Origin: Aerosticca soli
GTDB taxonomy: Bacteria > Pseudomonadota > Gammaproteobacteria > Xanthomonadales > Rhodanobacteraceae
Direction: 5' to 3'
Assembly (NCBI RefSeq): GCF_003967035.1
Contig: NZ_AP018560.1
Location: forward strand, 767,001 to 831,000
Length of the DNA: 64,000 bases
Position numbers and translations under genes: made by a program. The notes under the pieces are model-generated. The model searched no databases, was not told the origin of the DNA, and was given only the letters and a program-made list of their open reading frames with translations. Below are positions 52,091 to 60,706 of this stretch, piece after piece; the first letter of the stretch is position 1, and each line of letters starts with the position of its first letter.

Positions 52091-52743
52091 ACGCACCTCC
52101 TCATGCCTGGCTCGAACGCTCGCCGGTGTTGCCCGGCTTCGAGCATCTGCGCCGTTACTGGGACAGCGCCTTGGGCTGCCCGGTGGTCAAGGTGCTGCCG
52201 GGCGAGTTCTATGTGAGCGGGCAGGAGGAGGTGATCACCACCGTGCTCGGCTCGTGCGTGGCCGCCTGCATTTACGACCCGCGCCGGCGCATCGGCGGCA
52301 TGAACCATTTCATGCTGCCCGCGCCGTTGCAGCCGGCGGCACCGCGCGAGCAAGACGCCTGGTTCGGCACCGCCGGCCGCGCCGCGCGTTACGGCAGCGA
52401 TGCCATGGAGCAGCTCATCAACGCCATCCTCAAGGCGGGCGGCGAACGCGCCAGCCTCGAGGTGAAGATCTTCGGCGGCGCGCGGGTGCTCAAGCAGATG
52501 ACCGACATCGGCGAGCGCAACATCGCCTTCGTCCGCCACTACATCGAGACCGAAGGCCTGCGTCTGGTGGCCAGCGATGTCGGCGACCTGCATTCGCGTC
52601 AGGTGCAGTTCTTTCCCACCACCGGCAAGGCCAGGGTGCGGCTGTTGCGCCGCGAGGCCGACGTGGCGATGGCGGCGGAGGAAAGCCGTTACCTCAAGCG
52701 TCTGGCCACCGATCCGATAAAGGGCGAGGTGGAGCTGTTCTGA
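52087..52743 (+). CDS. cheD: Chemoreceptor glutamine deamidase CheD
   Basis: A 218-residue CheD. The catalytic Cys is in TTVLGSCVAACIYDP and the catalytic His in GGMNHFMLP. The remaining fold matches (KIFGGARVLKQMTDIGERNI). It deamidates receptor glutamines to create methylation sites. The start at 52087 overlaps the cheR stop. It ends in KGEVELF, almost the same tail as the MCP-like protein at 53921-55105 (AGEIELF), which may be a shared docking motif. Confidence 0.94.
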   Translation: MNAPPHAWLERSPVLPGFEHLRRYWDSALGCPVVKVLPGEFYVSGQEEVITTVLGSCVAACIYDPRRRIGGMNHFMLPAPLQPAAPREQDAWFGTAGRAARYGSDAMEQLINAILKAGGERASLEVKIFGGARVLKQMTDIGERNIAFVRHYIETEGLRLVASDVGDLHSRQVQFFPTTGKARVRLLRREADVAMAAEESRYLKRLATDPIKGEVELF

Positions 52744-52806
52744 AACCTCGCGGGCGCGGCGGTTCGCGCCGTCCCGATCACGGAAAAAAGAGAGCTTTTA
52801 AATTCC

Positions 52807-53916
52807 ATGGACAAAGTGCGCGTACTCATCGTCGACGACTCCGCCCTGGTGCGTAAGCTCCTGTCGACGCTGCTTGCCCATGATCCGATGATCGAGGTGG
52901 TCGGCACCGCGCCCGATCCGTTCATCGCCCGCGAGAAGATCAAGCAGCTCGAGCCGGACGTGCTCACCCTGGACGTGGAGATGCCGCGCATGGACGGCAT
53001 CACCTTCCTCGAGAACCTGATGCGGCTGCGGCCGATGCCGGTGGTGATGGTGTCCTCGCTCACCGAGCAGGGTGCGGAAGTGACATTGCGCGCACTCGAG
53101 CTTGGCGCGGTCGACTTCGTCACCAAGCCAGCGAGCGACCTGGCCGACCATCTGGCCGACTACGCCGAGGAGATCTGCGCCAAGGTCAAGATGGCCGCGC
53201 GCGCGCGGCCGCGGCCGCGCAGCGAGGTGCGACGGCTGGAAGTCGCTCCGCGCTACAGCGCCGACGCCGTGTTGCCGCGCGCGCAGGGCGCGGGCACCCG
53301 CGGCGGCAGCCCGATCATCGCCATCGGCGCCTCCACCGGCGGTACCGAGGCGATCCGCGTGATCCTCGAGGCGATGCCGCCGGACGCGCCGCCGATCGTC
53401 GTCACCCAGCATATTCCCGCCGCCTTCAGCGGGCCGTTCGCGCGGCGCATGGACGGCTGCTCGGCGATGCGCGTCACCGAGGCGGTCGATGGCCAGCCGA
53501 TCCAGTCGGGACATGCCTACATCGCGCCCGGCGGGCAGCACCTGCTGGTGATGTGGGACGGCGCACGCTATGTCTGCCGGCTGCACGACGGCCCGCTCGT
53601 CAACCGGCACAAGCCCAGCGTGGACGTGCTGTTCCGCTCGGTGGCCGCCAGCGTCGGCAAGGTGGCGGTGGCCGCGCTGCTGACCGGCATGGGCGACGAT
53701 GGCGCGCGCGGCCTGCTCGAACTGTCCCAGACCGGCGCCGCCACCCTGGTCCAGGACGAGGCGAGTTCGGTGGTCTGGGGCATGCCCGGCGCGGCCTGGA
53801 AACTCGGCGCGGCGCGCGAAATGCTGCCGCTGGACTGCATCCCCGCGCGCCTGCTCGAGCTGGCCCGCCAGGCTGCCGCCGGCGCGCCGCGCGCCGCCCT
53901 CCATTCGAACGGATGA
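52807..53916 (+). CDS. cheB: Chemotaxis methylesterase/response regulator CheB
   Basis: A 369-residue protein with a receiver domain (phospho-Asp in [18 protein letters not shown]) and a methylesterase domain. The catalytic triad is visible: Ser 176 in [10 protein letters not shown], His 202 in [15 protein letters not shown], and Asp 297 in [12 protein letters not shown]. It removes receptor methyl groups when phosphorylated by CheA. It lies 63 bases after cheD and just before the MCP-like gene. Confidence 0.96.
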   Translation: MDKVRVLIVDDSALVRKLLSTLLAHDPMIEVVGTAPDPFIAREKIKQLEPDVLTLDVEMPRMDGITFLENLMRLRPMPVVMVSSLTEQGAEVTLRALELGAVDFVTKPASDLADHLADYAEEICAKVKMAARARPRPRSEVRRLEVAPRYSADAVLPRAQGAGTRGGSPIIAIGASTGGTEAIRVILEAMPPDAPPIVVTQHIPAAFSGPFARRMDGCSAMRVTEAVDGQPIQSGHAYIAPGGQHLLVMWDGARYVCRLHDGPLVNRHKPSVDVLFRSVAASVGKVAVAALLTGMGDDGARGLLELSQTGAATLVQDEASSVVWGMPGAAWKLGAAREMLPLDCIPARLLELARQAAAGAPRAALHSNG

Positions 53917-53920
53917 CACC

Positions 53921-55105
53921 ATGAACGCGATCCCGGCTTTCCGTCACGCGCGCCCGTGGGGCGGCCTCCTGGCCAGCGCCGCGGCCTTGCTCGTCAGCCT
54001 GCTGTGGCATCCGGCCTGGCTCGCGCCGTGCCTGATCATCCTGCTGACCGCCGTATGGATCGTCGAGCTGCGTCGCGTGCCGCCGCCGGTCGCCGCGCCG
54101 GATCGTGATGCCCCCGACCACGCCGCCCCCGTGCGCGCGGCGATGGAGGACGTGCGCAGCGCGCTGGCCGATGAGCTCGGTCACGCCTCGCGCGAGCTGC
54201 ACCAGGCGCTCGGCCTGCTACGCGATGCGGTGTCCGAACTCGGCGGCGGCTTCGACGGCCTGGCCCAGAAGACCGCCCTGCAGCAATCCCTGCTCAAGCA
54301 GATCATCGACGCCCAGCACGGCGAGGTCTCGGTACAGGATTTCACCGCGCGCACCGGCGACCTGCTCGAGCATTTCGTCGGCGTGGTGGTGCAGATGTCG
54401 CGCGAAAGCCTGCGCATCGTCTACCGCATCGACGGCATGGCCAAGGAGATGGACGCGGTGTTCGGGCTGCTCAAGAACGTCAACACCATCGCCGAGGAAA
54501 CCAACCTGCTCGCGCTCAATGCCTCGATCGAGGCTGCCCGTGCCGGCGAGGCCGGGCGCGGCTTCGCGGTGGTGGCCGGCGAGATCCGCAACCTCGCCAG
54601 CCACTCCAACCAGTTCAACGAGCAAATCGGCACCCACGTCGAACGTGCCCGCGCGGCGATGGAGCAGTTGCGCGGCCTGGTCGGCACCATGGCCTCGCAG
54701 GATCTCAACGTCGCGCTCTCGGCCAAGGGCGGCATCGATGCCATGATCGCCCACGTCACCGAGTCCGACGCGCGCACCAGCCAGGTGGCCGACCAGGTGG
54801 TGGAGATCAACCGCGGCCTCACCGGCGACGTCTCCACCACCATCCGCTCGCTGCAGTTCGAGGACATCCTGAGCCAGTTGCTGCACCAGACCCAGACCCG
54901 GCTGGTCGAACTGCAGGAAATCGCGCTCGACTGCACCCGCGACATCGAGGAACTGGCCTGCGGACACATCGATCAGGACGCCCTCGAACAGCGCGCCCAG
55001 CGCGTGCGCAGCCGGCTCGCCCTGCAGCGCGAGAAGGCGCGGCTGCGCTCGCGCGGACCGGCACTGCAAAGCTCGATGGACGCCGGCGAAATCGAGTTGT
55101 TCTAA
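53921..55105 (+). CDS. MCP-like signalling protein with two membrane helices and no sensor domain
   Basis: A 394-residue protein. Two adjacent transmembrane helices (about 13-30 and 32-50) with almost no loop replace the usual periplasmic sensor. A coiled coil and an MCP hairpin follow ([35 protein letters not shown]). After the hairpin comes [20 protein letters not shown] and a basic helix ending in GEIELF. It could sense membrane state or act inside the array as an adaptor. The start at 53921 is the first ATG after cheB. Its place after cheB supports a chemotaxis role; the stimulus is unknown. Confidence 0.85.
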   Translation: MNAIPAFRHARPWGGLLASAAALLVSLLWHPAWLAPCLIILLTAVWIVELRRVPPPVAAPDRDAPDHAAPVRAAMEDVRSALADELGHASRELHQALGLLRDAVSELGGGFDGLAQKTALQQSLLKQIIDAQHGEVSVQDFTARTGDLLEHFVGVVVQMSRESLRIVYRIDGMAKEMDAVFGLLKNVNTIAEETNLLALNASIEAARAGEAGRGFAVVAGEIRNLASHSNQFNEQIGTHVERARAAMEQLRGLVGTMASQDLNVALSAKGGIDAMIAHVTESDARTSQVADQVVEINRGLTGDVSTTIRSLQFEDILSQLLHQTQTRLVELQEIALDCTRDIEELACGHIDQDALEQRAQRVRSRLALQREKARLRSRGPALQSSMDAGEIELF

Positions 55106-55125
55106 AAAAGCCCGAAGGAATGCCG

Positions 55126-55434
55126 ATGAGCGGCCTGAGCGTCTACCACGACACCGAGAACGATTGCCTCACCCTGCAATTGGGCGAGCGCTTCGATTTC
55201 AGCGTGCACCGCGATTTCCACGACGCCTGTCTGGGCGACGTCAAGCCCGCGCGCAGCTACATCATCGACCTTGGCGAAGTGACCCACATGGACAGCTCCG
55301 CGCTCGGCATGCTGTTGCTCCTGCGCGAGCACGCCGGCGGCGACCGCGCGGAGATCCGCATCGTCAACGCCAACGACGAACTGCGCAACACGCTGCGGGT
55401 CGCCGGCTTCGACAAGGGTTTCGTGCTGAATTAG
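55126..55434 (+). CDS. STAS-domain protein (second, last gene of the chemotaxis operon)
   Basis: A 102-residue single STAS domain (LSVYHDTENDCLTLQLGERF, then YIIDLGEVTHMDSSALGMLL). The MDSSALG segment contains the Ser that is phosphorylated in SpoIIAA-type anti-anti-sigma factors. ATG 55126 is chosen because AGGA lies 6 bases upstream; the ATG at 55120 touches that site. It closes the operon opened by another STAS gene. No anti-sigma kinase is seen here. Confidence 0.82.
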   Translation: MSGLSVYHDTENDCLTLQLGERFDFSVHRDFHDACLGDVKPARSYIIDLGEVTHMDSSALGMLLLLREHAGGDRAEIRIVNANDELRNTLRVAGFDKGFVLN

Positions 55435-55451
55435 GGCGATGCGGAAAAGGC

Positions 55452-55468
55452 CGCCCGGGGCGTTTTTT
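55452..55468 (+). terminator. Probable intrinsic terminator of the second chemotaxis operon
   Basis: CGCC-CGG-GGCG (55452-55462) is followed at once by six T (55463-55468). The stem is short but all G-C. An alternative wider pairing is AAGGCCG with CGGCCTT (about 55447-55475). It lies 17 bases after the STAS stop. Confidence 0.6.
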
Positions 55469-55512
55469 CGGCCTTGCTGCGGGGCTCGTCGAATCAACCG
55501 CTCGCCGTCCAG

Positions 55513-55548
55513 GCGGCCTGTCGGGGCAGCCTGCCCCAGACAGGCCGC
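55513..55548. repeat. Large palindrome, REP-like repeat
   Basis: GCGGCCTGTC-GGGGCA (55513-55528) pairs with TGCCCC-A-GACAGGCCGC (55532-55548): 16 base pairs with a single bulged A and a 3-base loop. Its right part resembles 25634-25653 (CTGCCCCGGACAGGAAGCGC). This suggests a dispersed repeat family rather than a gene-specific site. Confidence 0.55.
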
Positions 55549-55794
55549 GCTGCATGAAGCGGCGTTTCCTTGCGTTTGGGCATGCGACTGCCAGTGCCAC
55601 CGCCGGCCATGGCCGTAGCCCGATCTGAGCGCCCGCGGCTCCGGCTTCAAACCCCCATGCCGCGCACCCGCGCAGTGGTCGACCGGCGCGCCTGCAGGAA
55701 AGCTTCGGTCTCCACATAAGGTGTGTGGCGCCCTTGATCGGCGGCCGGCGGCACTCCCGGACGGTTCGCTTGCGCGGGCCGGTACACTTTGCCG

Positions 55795-57684
55795 ATGTCC
55801 ATGCCGCCTGCGGAGCGTCCGCGTCCATCCCGTCGCGTCGTGCACCTGCCGCTGTCGCCGCGGGAGGCGGCGCAGCGCGCGCTGGTCTATCGTCGCCGCC
55901 GGGCGGAGCGTCCACGCGAACGCGGCTTGCGGATCGCCGCTTGGCTGGGAGCGGTGCTGGTCCACCTGCTGGTGCTGCTCGGCGCCGTGCTCGGGCCTGC
56001 CTACGAACCGATCGAGCCGCCGGCGGACATGACTCAGTCGTTGCAGGTCAGGCTGTTGAGCGCGGCGCCCAAGCCGGCACCGCCCAAACCCCGGGCTGCC
56101 GCCGCGAACCCTCCGTCGCCTGCCGTGCACCGCGAGAAAAGCGCGTATGCCGGGCCGGCGGTGACGCGCGCGACGCCACAGCCATCCCGCCCCGGGCCTG
56201 TGCCGCGGCCGGAGAAAAAATCGGCCGCGCAGCCCCGTCGGGCGCCCGTGCAAGCGGCCGTGCCCCATGCGCCAAGGCAGGCGCCGCCACCGCGTCTGCA
56301 GCCGGTGCCGGTGATGGGTGCGCCGCCACGCTTCGCTCTGGATGCGCCGGTCGCGCCGCGTCCGGTGCCACCGAGTTACCAGCCGGAGCCCGCGCGCCGG
56401 CCGCAGGCCGAGGGCAACCAGCCGATGCCGCCGCCGCCCTCGCTGGCCATGCCCGCGCTGCCGGCCCAGGCGCCGCCCACACTCGAGGTGCCGCAGATCG
56501 CACTCGACAGCGCGCCCATGCCCGCGCCGACGCCGGGGACAGGGTCATCCACGCCGGAAGCCTCGTCGCCGGATGAACTGGCCGCGGTACCGTTGCCGGC
56601 GCCGCCGCAGCCGCGGACGGAGCTCGCGGTAGCGCCGGCCGCGCCCGAACCGCCGCGCGAGCGCGTGCAGACGGTCGCGGTGGCTCCTGACGTGGCCGAG
56701 ACGTCGACCTCGACGAGCGTCGAGGCGCCGCGGGTGGAGGCTCCGGCACCCGCGTTGTCGGCGCCTGCCGTGCCAACGCCCAGCCCCGTACTGGCGCAAG
56801 CGCCGAGCACGTCGCCGGCCGCCGCCGCGAGCACGGCGCCGCCGGCCGCGCCTGCACCGGCCGGCAGCGCCAGCCCGGTGGCCGCCGCCAGCAGCCTTGC
56901 CGCGCCGGCCACGGCCGTTTCGGCGGCCGCACCCGAGCGCGGCACGGCGGAGGCCGGGGCTGCGCAGAATAGGGCCGCTGGCGCACCGGCCAGCACCGCG
57001 TCGAGTCCGCAGGGTGCGGGCGGCGAGACCGCGTCGCAGACGGCCGCCGCTGCCGGCGCGGGCAACGCATCCACCGCAGCGGGCAGTGAGCAGGGGCAGG
57101 TCGCCGGCCGGGACCGGCCCGGTGCCGCCGAAGGCACGGTGCAAGGGCAGCCGGGCAGTTATGTCCCGCTCAAGCCGCGCGGCAATCTCGAGATCATGCA
57201 GCACCGCGCGCCGGACATCGGCTACCGGCCGACCCGTTTCGAGCAGGATTGGACGCCGCAGGGTGAAAGCTCGCTCGACACCGCGCTGCGACGGGCGATC
57301 GACAAGACCACGGTCAAGCACACCTTCCACTTGCCGCGCGGCATCCGTGTGGAATGCAAGCTGCTGCCGCTGATGCCGGTCGCGCTGTTCGGCTGCGGCA
57401 ATGCCGACCCGCCGCCGCGGCCGGTGGCCGACAAGGTCTACCAACGCATGCATCTGGCGCCCGCCAATCCGCTGCTGCCGCTGCGCGACTCGGGCGACGC
57501 CGCCCCGCCCGCCAGCAGCGCCCCGCCGGCGGCGCCGGTGCGGCTCGACAACAGCGCCGAATGCGCCGCCGCCCGCGTCGCCGGCGGCCCCCTGCCACCG
57601 GGCTGCGCACCCGCCGAACGCCCGCCGCCGTCCCCGGTCCCGGCCACCCACTCCTGGGTGCCGGCCAGCGACCAGTTCCATTGA
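55795..57684 (+). CDS. TonB-like, Pro/Ala-rich transmembrane repetitive protein
   Basis: About 629 residues. After a basic start (RPRPSRRVVHLPLSPREAAQ) there is one transmembrane helix (about 46-66: LRIAAWLGAVLVHLLVLLGA). A roughly 400-residue Pro/Ala/Ser-rich linker follows, then a folded C-terminal part (about 465-560: EQDWTPQGESSLDTALRRAI, then HTFHLPRGIRVECKLLPLMP and ALFGCG) and a Pro-rich end. The shape recalls TonB, but no TonB domain is recognised. Similar proteins in xanthomonads are called 'transmembrane repetitive protein' and have no known role. ATG 55795 or 55801 may be the start. Confidence 0.75.
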   Translation: MSMPPAERPRPSRRVVHLPLSPREAAQRALVYRRRRAERPRERGLRIAAWLGAVLVHLLVLLGAVLGPAYEPIEPPADMTQSLQVRLLSAAPKPAPPKPRAAAANPPSPAVHREKSAYAGPAVTRATPQPSRPGPVPRPEKKSAAQPRRAPVQAAVPHAPRQAPPPRLQPVPVMGAPPRFALDAPVAPRPVPPSYQPEPARRPQAEGNQPMPPPPSLAMPALPAQAPPTLEVPQIALDSAPMPAPTPGTGSSTPEASSPDELAAVPLPAPPQPRTELAVAPAAPEPPRERVQTVAVAPDVAETSTSTSVEAPRVEAPAPALSAPAVPTPSPVLAQAPSTSPAAAASTAPPAAPAPAGSASPVAAASSLAAPATAVSAAAPERGTAEAGAAQNRAAGAPASTASSPQGAGGETASQTAAAAGAGNASTAAGSEQGQVAGRDRPGAAEGTVQGQPGSYVPLKPRGNLEIMQHRAPDIGYRPTRFEQDWTPQGESSLDTALRRAIDKTTVKHTFHLPRGIRVECKLLPLMPVALFGCGNADPPPRPVADKVYQRMHLAPANPLLPLRDSGDAAPPASSAPPAAPVRLDNSAECAAARVAGGPLPPGCAPAERPPPSPVPATHSWVPASDQFH

Positions 57685-57929
57685 GGTCCGCGGCTTGCGC
57701 CGTGAGCTCATCGACGGCGCGCAGCCCTTGGGGTCGAGCCATGAAGCACGCCAGGCGGCCGCGCCGCAGCGTCTGTCGGGCCGAGGACGTTTCGCGCACG
57801 GCTCGCCATGCCGCCCGTGGCTTAATCTGCGCGGCCTTGACGGATTCGCCGCCCCGCGTCGCCGCCTGATGGGCGCCCCACAGGCGCTGCCAACGCCCGC
57901 ACAAGCCCAGCCAGGGCGCGCCGGCACCG
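57685..57929. other. Convergent intergenic gap
   Basis: A 245-bp gap between the plus-strand repetitive protein gene and the end of the minus-strand oxidoreductase gene. I see no gene, clear terminator or repeat here; short open frames in it have no recognisable features. Confidence 0.5.
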
Positions 57930-60194
57930 CTACAGCAGCCGCAGGAACTCGCGCATCAGCGGCAACCGCCGCACCCGCACCGCGCTGACCCGGAACACTG
58001 CATTGGCCAGGGCCGGGGCGGCGGTGGGCATGGCCAGGAAGCTCGCGCCGCTCGGCGCGCGGTTTTCGCCGGGGACGACGATCACCTCCACCTCGCGCGG
58101 CAGCTGCGCCATGCCGGCCAGCGGGTAGTCGCGATAGGTGGTCTGCTGGATGCGGCCATCCTTGAAGGTGACGGCCAGGTTGAGCGCGGTGCCGAGCGCG
58201 TCCAGGGTGGCGCCGGCGACCTGACCTTCCAGACCGGTCGGATTGATCACCCGGCCGACGTCGACCGCGCACACCGCGCGCACGATGCGCAGGGTTTCCC
58301 CCTCCAGCGCCACCTCCAGCGCGTGGGCGACGTAGGCATCGCCGATCCGCCAGCACGCCAGCCCCAAGCCATTGACGCTGTGCAGCCAGTTCTGTTTCCA
58401 GCCGAGCCGCTCGGCCGCCTGCACCAGCACCGCGCGCAGGCGGCCGGTGTCGAGCACGCGGCCGTCGCCGAGCGGGATCTGGCGCGGCTCGCCGAGCAGG
58501 CGCAGGCGCGTGTCGAGCGGGTTTTCCTTGAGCTGGTGGGCGAGTTCGTCGATGAAGCTCTCCACCGCGAAGGCCTGCGACAGATGCGGCATGCCGCGCT
58601 GCATGCCGCGCGGCATGGCCGTCTGCAGGGCGTACCAGTCGCTGCGGTAGTGCGGCACCAGGCCGGCGGGAAGCTGGTCGGCGGACAGTTCCGAAGTCCA
58701 CAGGCGATCCTCGGACACGCCACGCCCGGCGAGCGAGGAAGCACCGGCGGTGCGCTGCGACCAGGCGATCACGTTGCGCTTGCGGTCGAGCACGGCGGCG
58801 AGCTTGATCGCCGCGCCGGGGCGGTAGTAGTCGTGGCCCAGGTCGTCCGTGCGCGTCCACAGCAGCTTGAGTGGCTTGCCGGCGGTCTCGCGGGCCAGCA
58901 GCAGGGCCTCGGCCAGATAGTCGTGCTCGAGCCGCCGGCCGTAGCCGCCGCCCATGCGCGGGACCTGGATCTCGATCTGCTCGGGACGCAGCCCGGTCAG
59001 CCGCTGCACCACGGCGAACGCCTGCTGCGGCGCCTGGGTGGGCAGCAGCAGCGTGACACGGTCCTTTTCCAGCCGGACCAGGCAGTGCATCGGTTCGGGC
59101 GTGGCGTGGGCGAGCCAGGGCAGCACGTAAGTGGCCTCGAAGCGGCGCGCGGCCTTTTTGCTCGCGGCCTGCACGTCGCCGTCGTTGCGCACGGTGATGC
59201 CGGTGGCGGTCTTGTCCTCGAGCAGGGCGAGCGCGCGCTGTTCGAGTGCGGTGCTGTCCTCGCTGCCCGACGGGCCGGGCTTCCATACCGGCTTGAGCTT
59301 GTCGCGGCCTTGCAGCGCCGCCCAGGTGTCGGTGGCGATCACCGCCACCGCCGGCGCGAGCGGGGTTTCGCCGGGCGCCGCGTGCGGGTCGGGCTTGAGC
59401 GGCACCACCTTGACCACGCCCTTGACGGCGAGCGCGGGCGCGGCATCGAGCGCGGCGAGCTCGCCGTCGGGCCAGGGACAGCGCGCCAGCACGGCGACCA
59501 GCGTCTCCGGCCAGTAGGTGTCGCTGGCAAAGCGCAGCGTGCCGGTGACGATCGCGTGGGCGTCGGCATCGCCGGCCGGCCGGCCGATCAGGCCGTAGCG
59601 CTCCGGCGACTTGAGCGGCACCGGATGTTCCGGCGGATCGATGCGCGCCGCATCCGCCGCGAGCGCGCCATAGCCGAGCCGCCGGCCGTCGGGGGCGATC
59701 ACCTGGCCGGCCTCGCTGCGCAGGCGGTCGGCGGCGATGCCGAAACGCCGCGCCGCGGCCTCGAGCAGCAGCCAGCGCGCCAGCGCCCCGGCCTGGCGCA
59801 GGTCGGCCCAGGCGGCGGGCACCGATTCCCCCATGCCGCCGAGCTGGTGGCCGTAGGGCCAGGTCAGGCGGCCGTCGCGATTTTCCGTCGCCAGGCCCAG
59901 CGGCAGCACGCCGACGCGCTGCCAGTCGGCATCGAGCTCGTCGGCGATGATGCGGGCGATCGCGGTGGCGCAGCCGGTGCCGGTTTCCGGCTCGCGCGCG
60001 CCGATCAGCACGTCGCCGCTGCCGTCGATGCGCACGAACAGGCCGAGGTCGCGGTAATCGTCGCCCAGCCGGTCCGGCGGCAGCGGCCAGGGCGGCGTCG
60101 CGGCGTCGGCCGGCGCGAACGCCACGCCGACCACCAGCGCGCCGGCGCTGCCGGCCAGCACCTTGAGGAAACGCCGGCGTGCGTGGTCGGTCAT
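57930..60194 (-). CDS. Isoquinoline 1-oxidoreductase beta-like molybdopterin subunit (active-site Glu absent)
   Basis: A 754-residue large subunit of the xanthine oxidase family. A Tat signal (RRRFLKVLAGSAGALVVGVA) points to the periplasm. Family segments include VRIDGSGDVLIGAREPETGTG, ADELDADWQRVGV, MGGGYGRRLEHDYLAEALLL and KLLWTRTDDLGHDYYRPGA. In the C-terminal segment, where the family has G-x-G-E-P with the catalytic Glu, this protein reads SGASFLAMPTAAPALANAVF, with Phe 719 at the Glu position. The usual S-E-M-G-Q-G motif is also altered (EPETGTG). It therefore may not hydroxylate substrates by the standard mechanism. The start overlaps the small-subunit stop (ATGA). Confidence 0.85.
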   Translation of the reverse strand: MTDHARRRFLKVLAGSAGALVVGVAFAPADAATPPWPLPPDRLGDDYRDLGLFVRIDGSGDVLIGAREPETGTGCATAIARIIADELDADWQRVGVLPLGLATENRDGRLTWPYGHQLGGMGESVPAAWADLRQAGALARWLLLEAAARRFGIAADRLRSEAGQVIAPDGRRLGYGALAADAARIDPPEHPVPLKSPERYGLIGRPAGDADAHAIVTGTLRFASDTYWPETLVAVLARCPWPDGELAALDAAPALAVKGVVKVVPLKPDPHAAPGETPLAPAVAVIATDTWAALQGRDKLKPVWKPGPSGSEDSTALEQRALALLEDKTATGITVRNDGDVQAASKKAARRFEATYVLPWLAHATPEPMHCLVRLEKDRVTLLLPTQAPQQAFAVVQRLTGLRPEQIEIQVPRMGGGYGRRLEHDYLAEALLLARETAGKPLKLLWTRTDDLGHDYYRPGAAIKLAAVLDRKRNVIAWSQRTAGASSLAGRGVSEDRLWTSELSADQLPAGLVPHYRSDWYALQTAMPRGMQRGMPHLSQAFAVESFIDELAHQLKENPLDTRLRLLGEPRQIPLGDGRVLDTGRLRAVLVQAAERLGWKQNWLHSVNGLGLACWRIGDAYVAHALEVALEGETLRIVRAVCAVDVGRVINPTGLEGQVAGATLDALGTALNLAVTFKDGRIQQTTYRDYPLAGMAQLPREVEVIVVPGENRAPSGASFLAMPTAAPALANAVFRVSAVRVRRLPLMREFLRLL

Positions 60195-60706
60195 GCGTGT
60201 GCTCCGGCGACGCGCTTGATCGCCCGGCGCACCCGCGTGTGGCAGCCGCAGCGGCACAACACCGGCAGGCGGTCGATGTCCTCGTCGGTGGGATGCACAT
60301 TGCGCGCCAGCAGCTCGACCGCGGCGATCAGCCAACCGCCGGTGCAGTAGCCGCAGCCGATCGCGTCCTCGTCGATGAAGGCCTGCTGCAGCGGATGCAG
60401 CGCGCCGGCTTCGCCGGTCAGCCCCTCGACCGTGCGCACGCGCTTGCCGGCCAGCGCCGACATCGGCAGCGACTGCGCCGACACCGCCTTGCCCTCGACC
60501 AGCACCAGGTCCACGCCGCTGCGATCGCCGCCGTACTTGGTGCCGGTCAGCCGCAGCACGTCGCGCAGGTACCACAGGAGCGGCATCGCCGGATCGCCGA
60601 CGTGCACGAACGACTCGCCATTGACCTTGAGCGCAATCCCCTTGCGCGCCGGTTCCGGGACGATCGTTGCCGCCGGCTCGCCCGGCCTTGCCTGCGCTTG
60701 CGCCAT
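60191..60706 (-). CDS. Isoquinoline 1-oxidoreductase alpha-like subunit lacking the plant-type [2Fe-2S] ligands
   Basis: A 171-residue small subunit. The ferredoxin-like N-terminal domain is recognisable (GIALKVNGESFVHVGDPAMP, then WYLRDVLRLTGTKYG). The loop that normally reads C-x4-C-G-x-C is GGDRSGVDL, two residues shorter and without Cys. The later Cys of this cluster is also missing (KAVSAQS). The helical [2Fe-2S] domain is intact: C118-x2-C121 and C151-x-C153. One cluster of two is therefore lost. The start at 60706 (MAQAQARPG) is favoured; the frame is open to 60814. It is the first gene of the pair. Confidence 0.82.
   Translation of the reverse strand: MAQAQARPGEPAATIVPEPARKGIALKVNGESFVHVGDPAMPLLWYLRDVLRLTGTKYGGDRSGVDLVLVEGKAVSAQSLPMSALAGKRVRTVEGLTGEAGALHPLQQAFIDEDAIGCGYCTGGWLIAAVELLARNVHPTDEDIDRLPVLCRCGCHTRVRRAIKRVAGAHA

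Larger units (their letters stand above)
55435..55794. other. Intergenic region with terminator and REP-like palindrome
   Basis: These 360 bp contain the terminator of the chemotaxis operon (about 55444-55475) and a large palindrome (55513-55548). A possible -10 box TACACT (55783-55788) ends 6 bases before the ATG of the next gene; if used, the message would be nearly leaderless. No clear -35 box or small gene is seen in the rest. Confidence 0.5.

Noticed and set aside
55789-55794. TTG at 55789 as start of the repetitive protein
   Set aside because: ATG codons follow at 55795 and 55801, and a possible -10 box lies at 55783-55788; TTG has no ribosome site.
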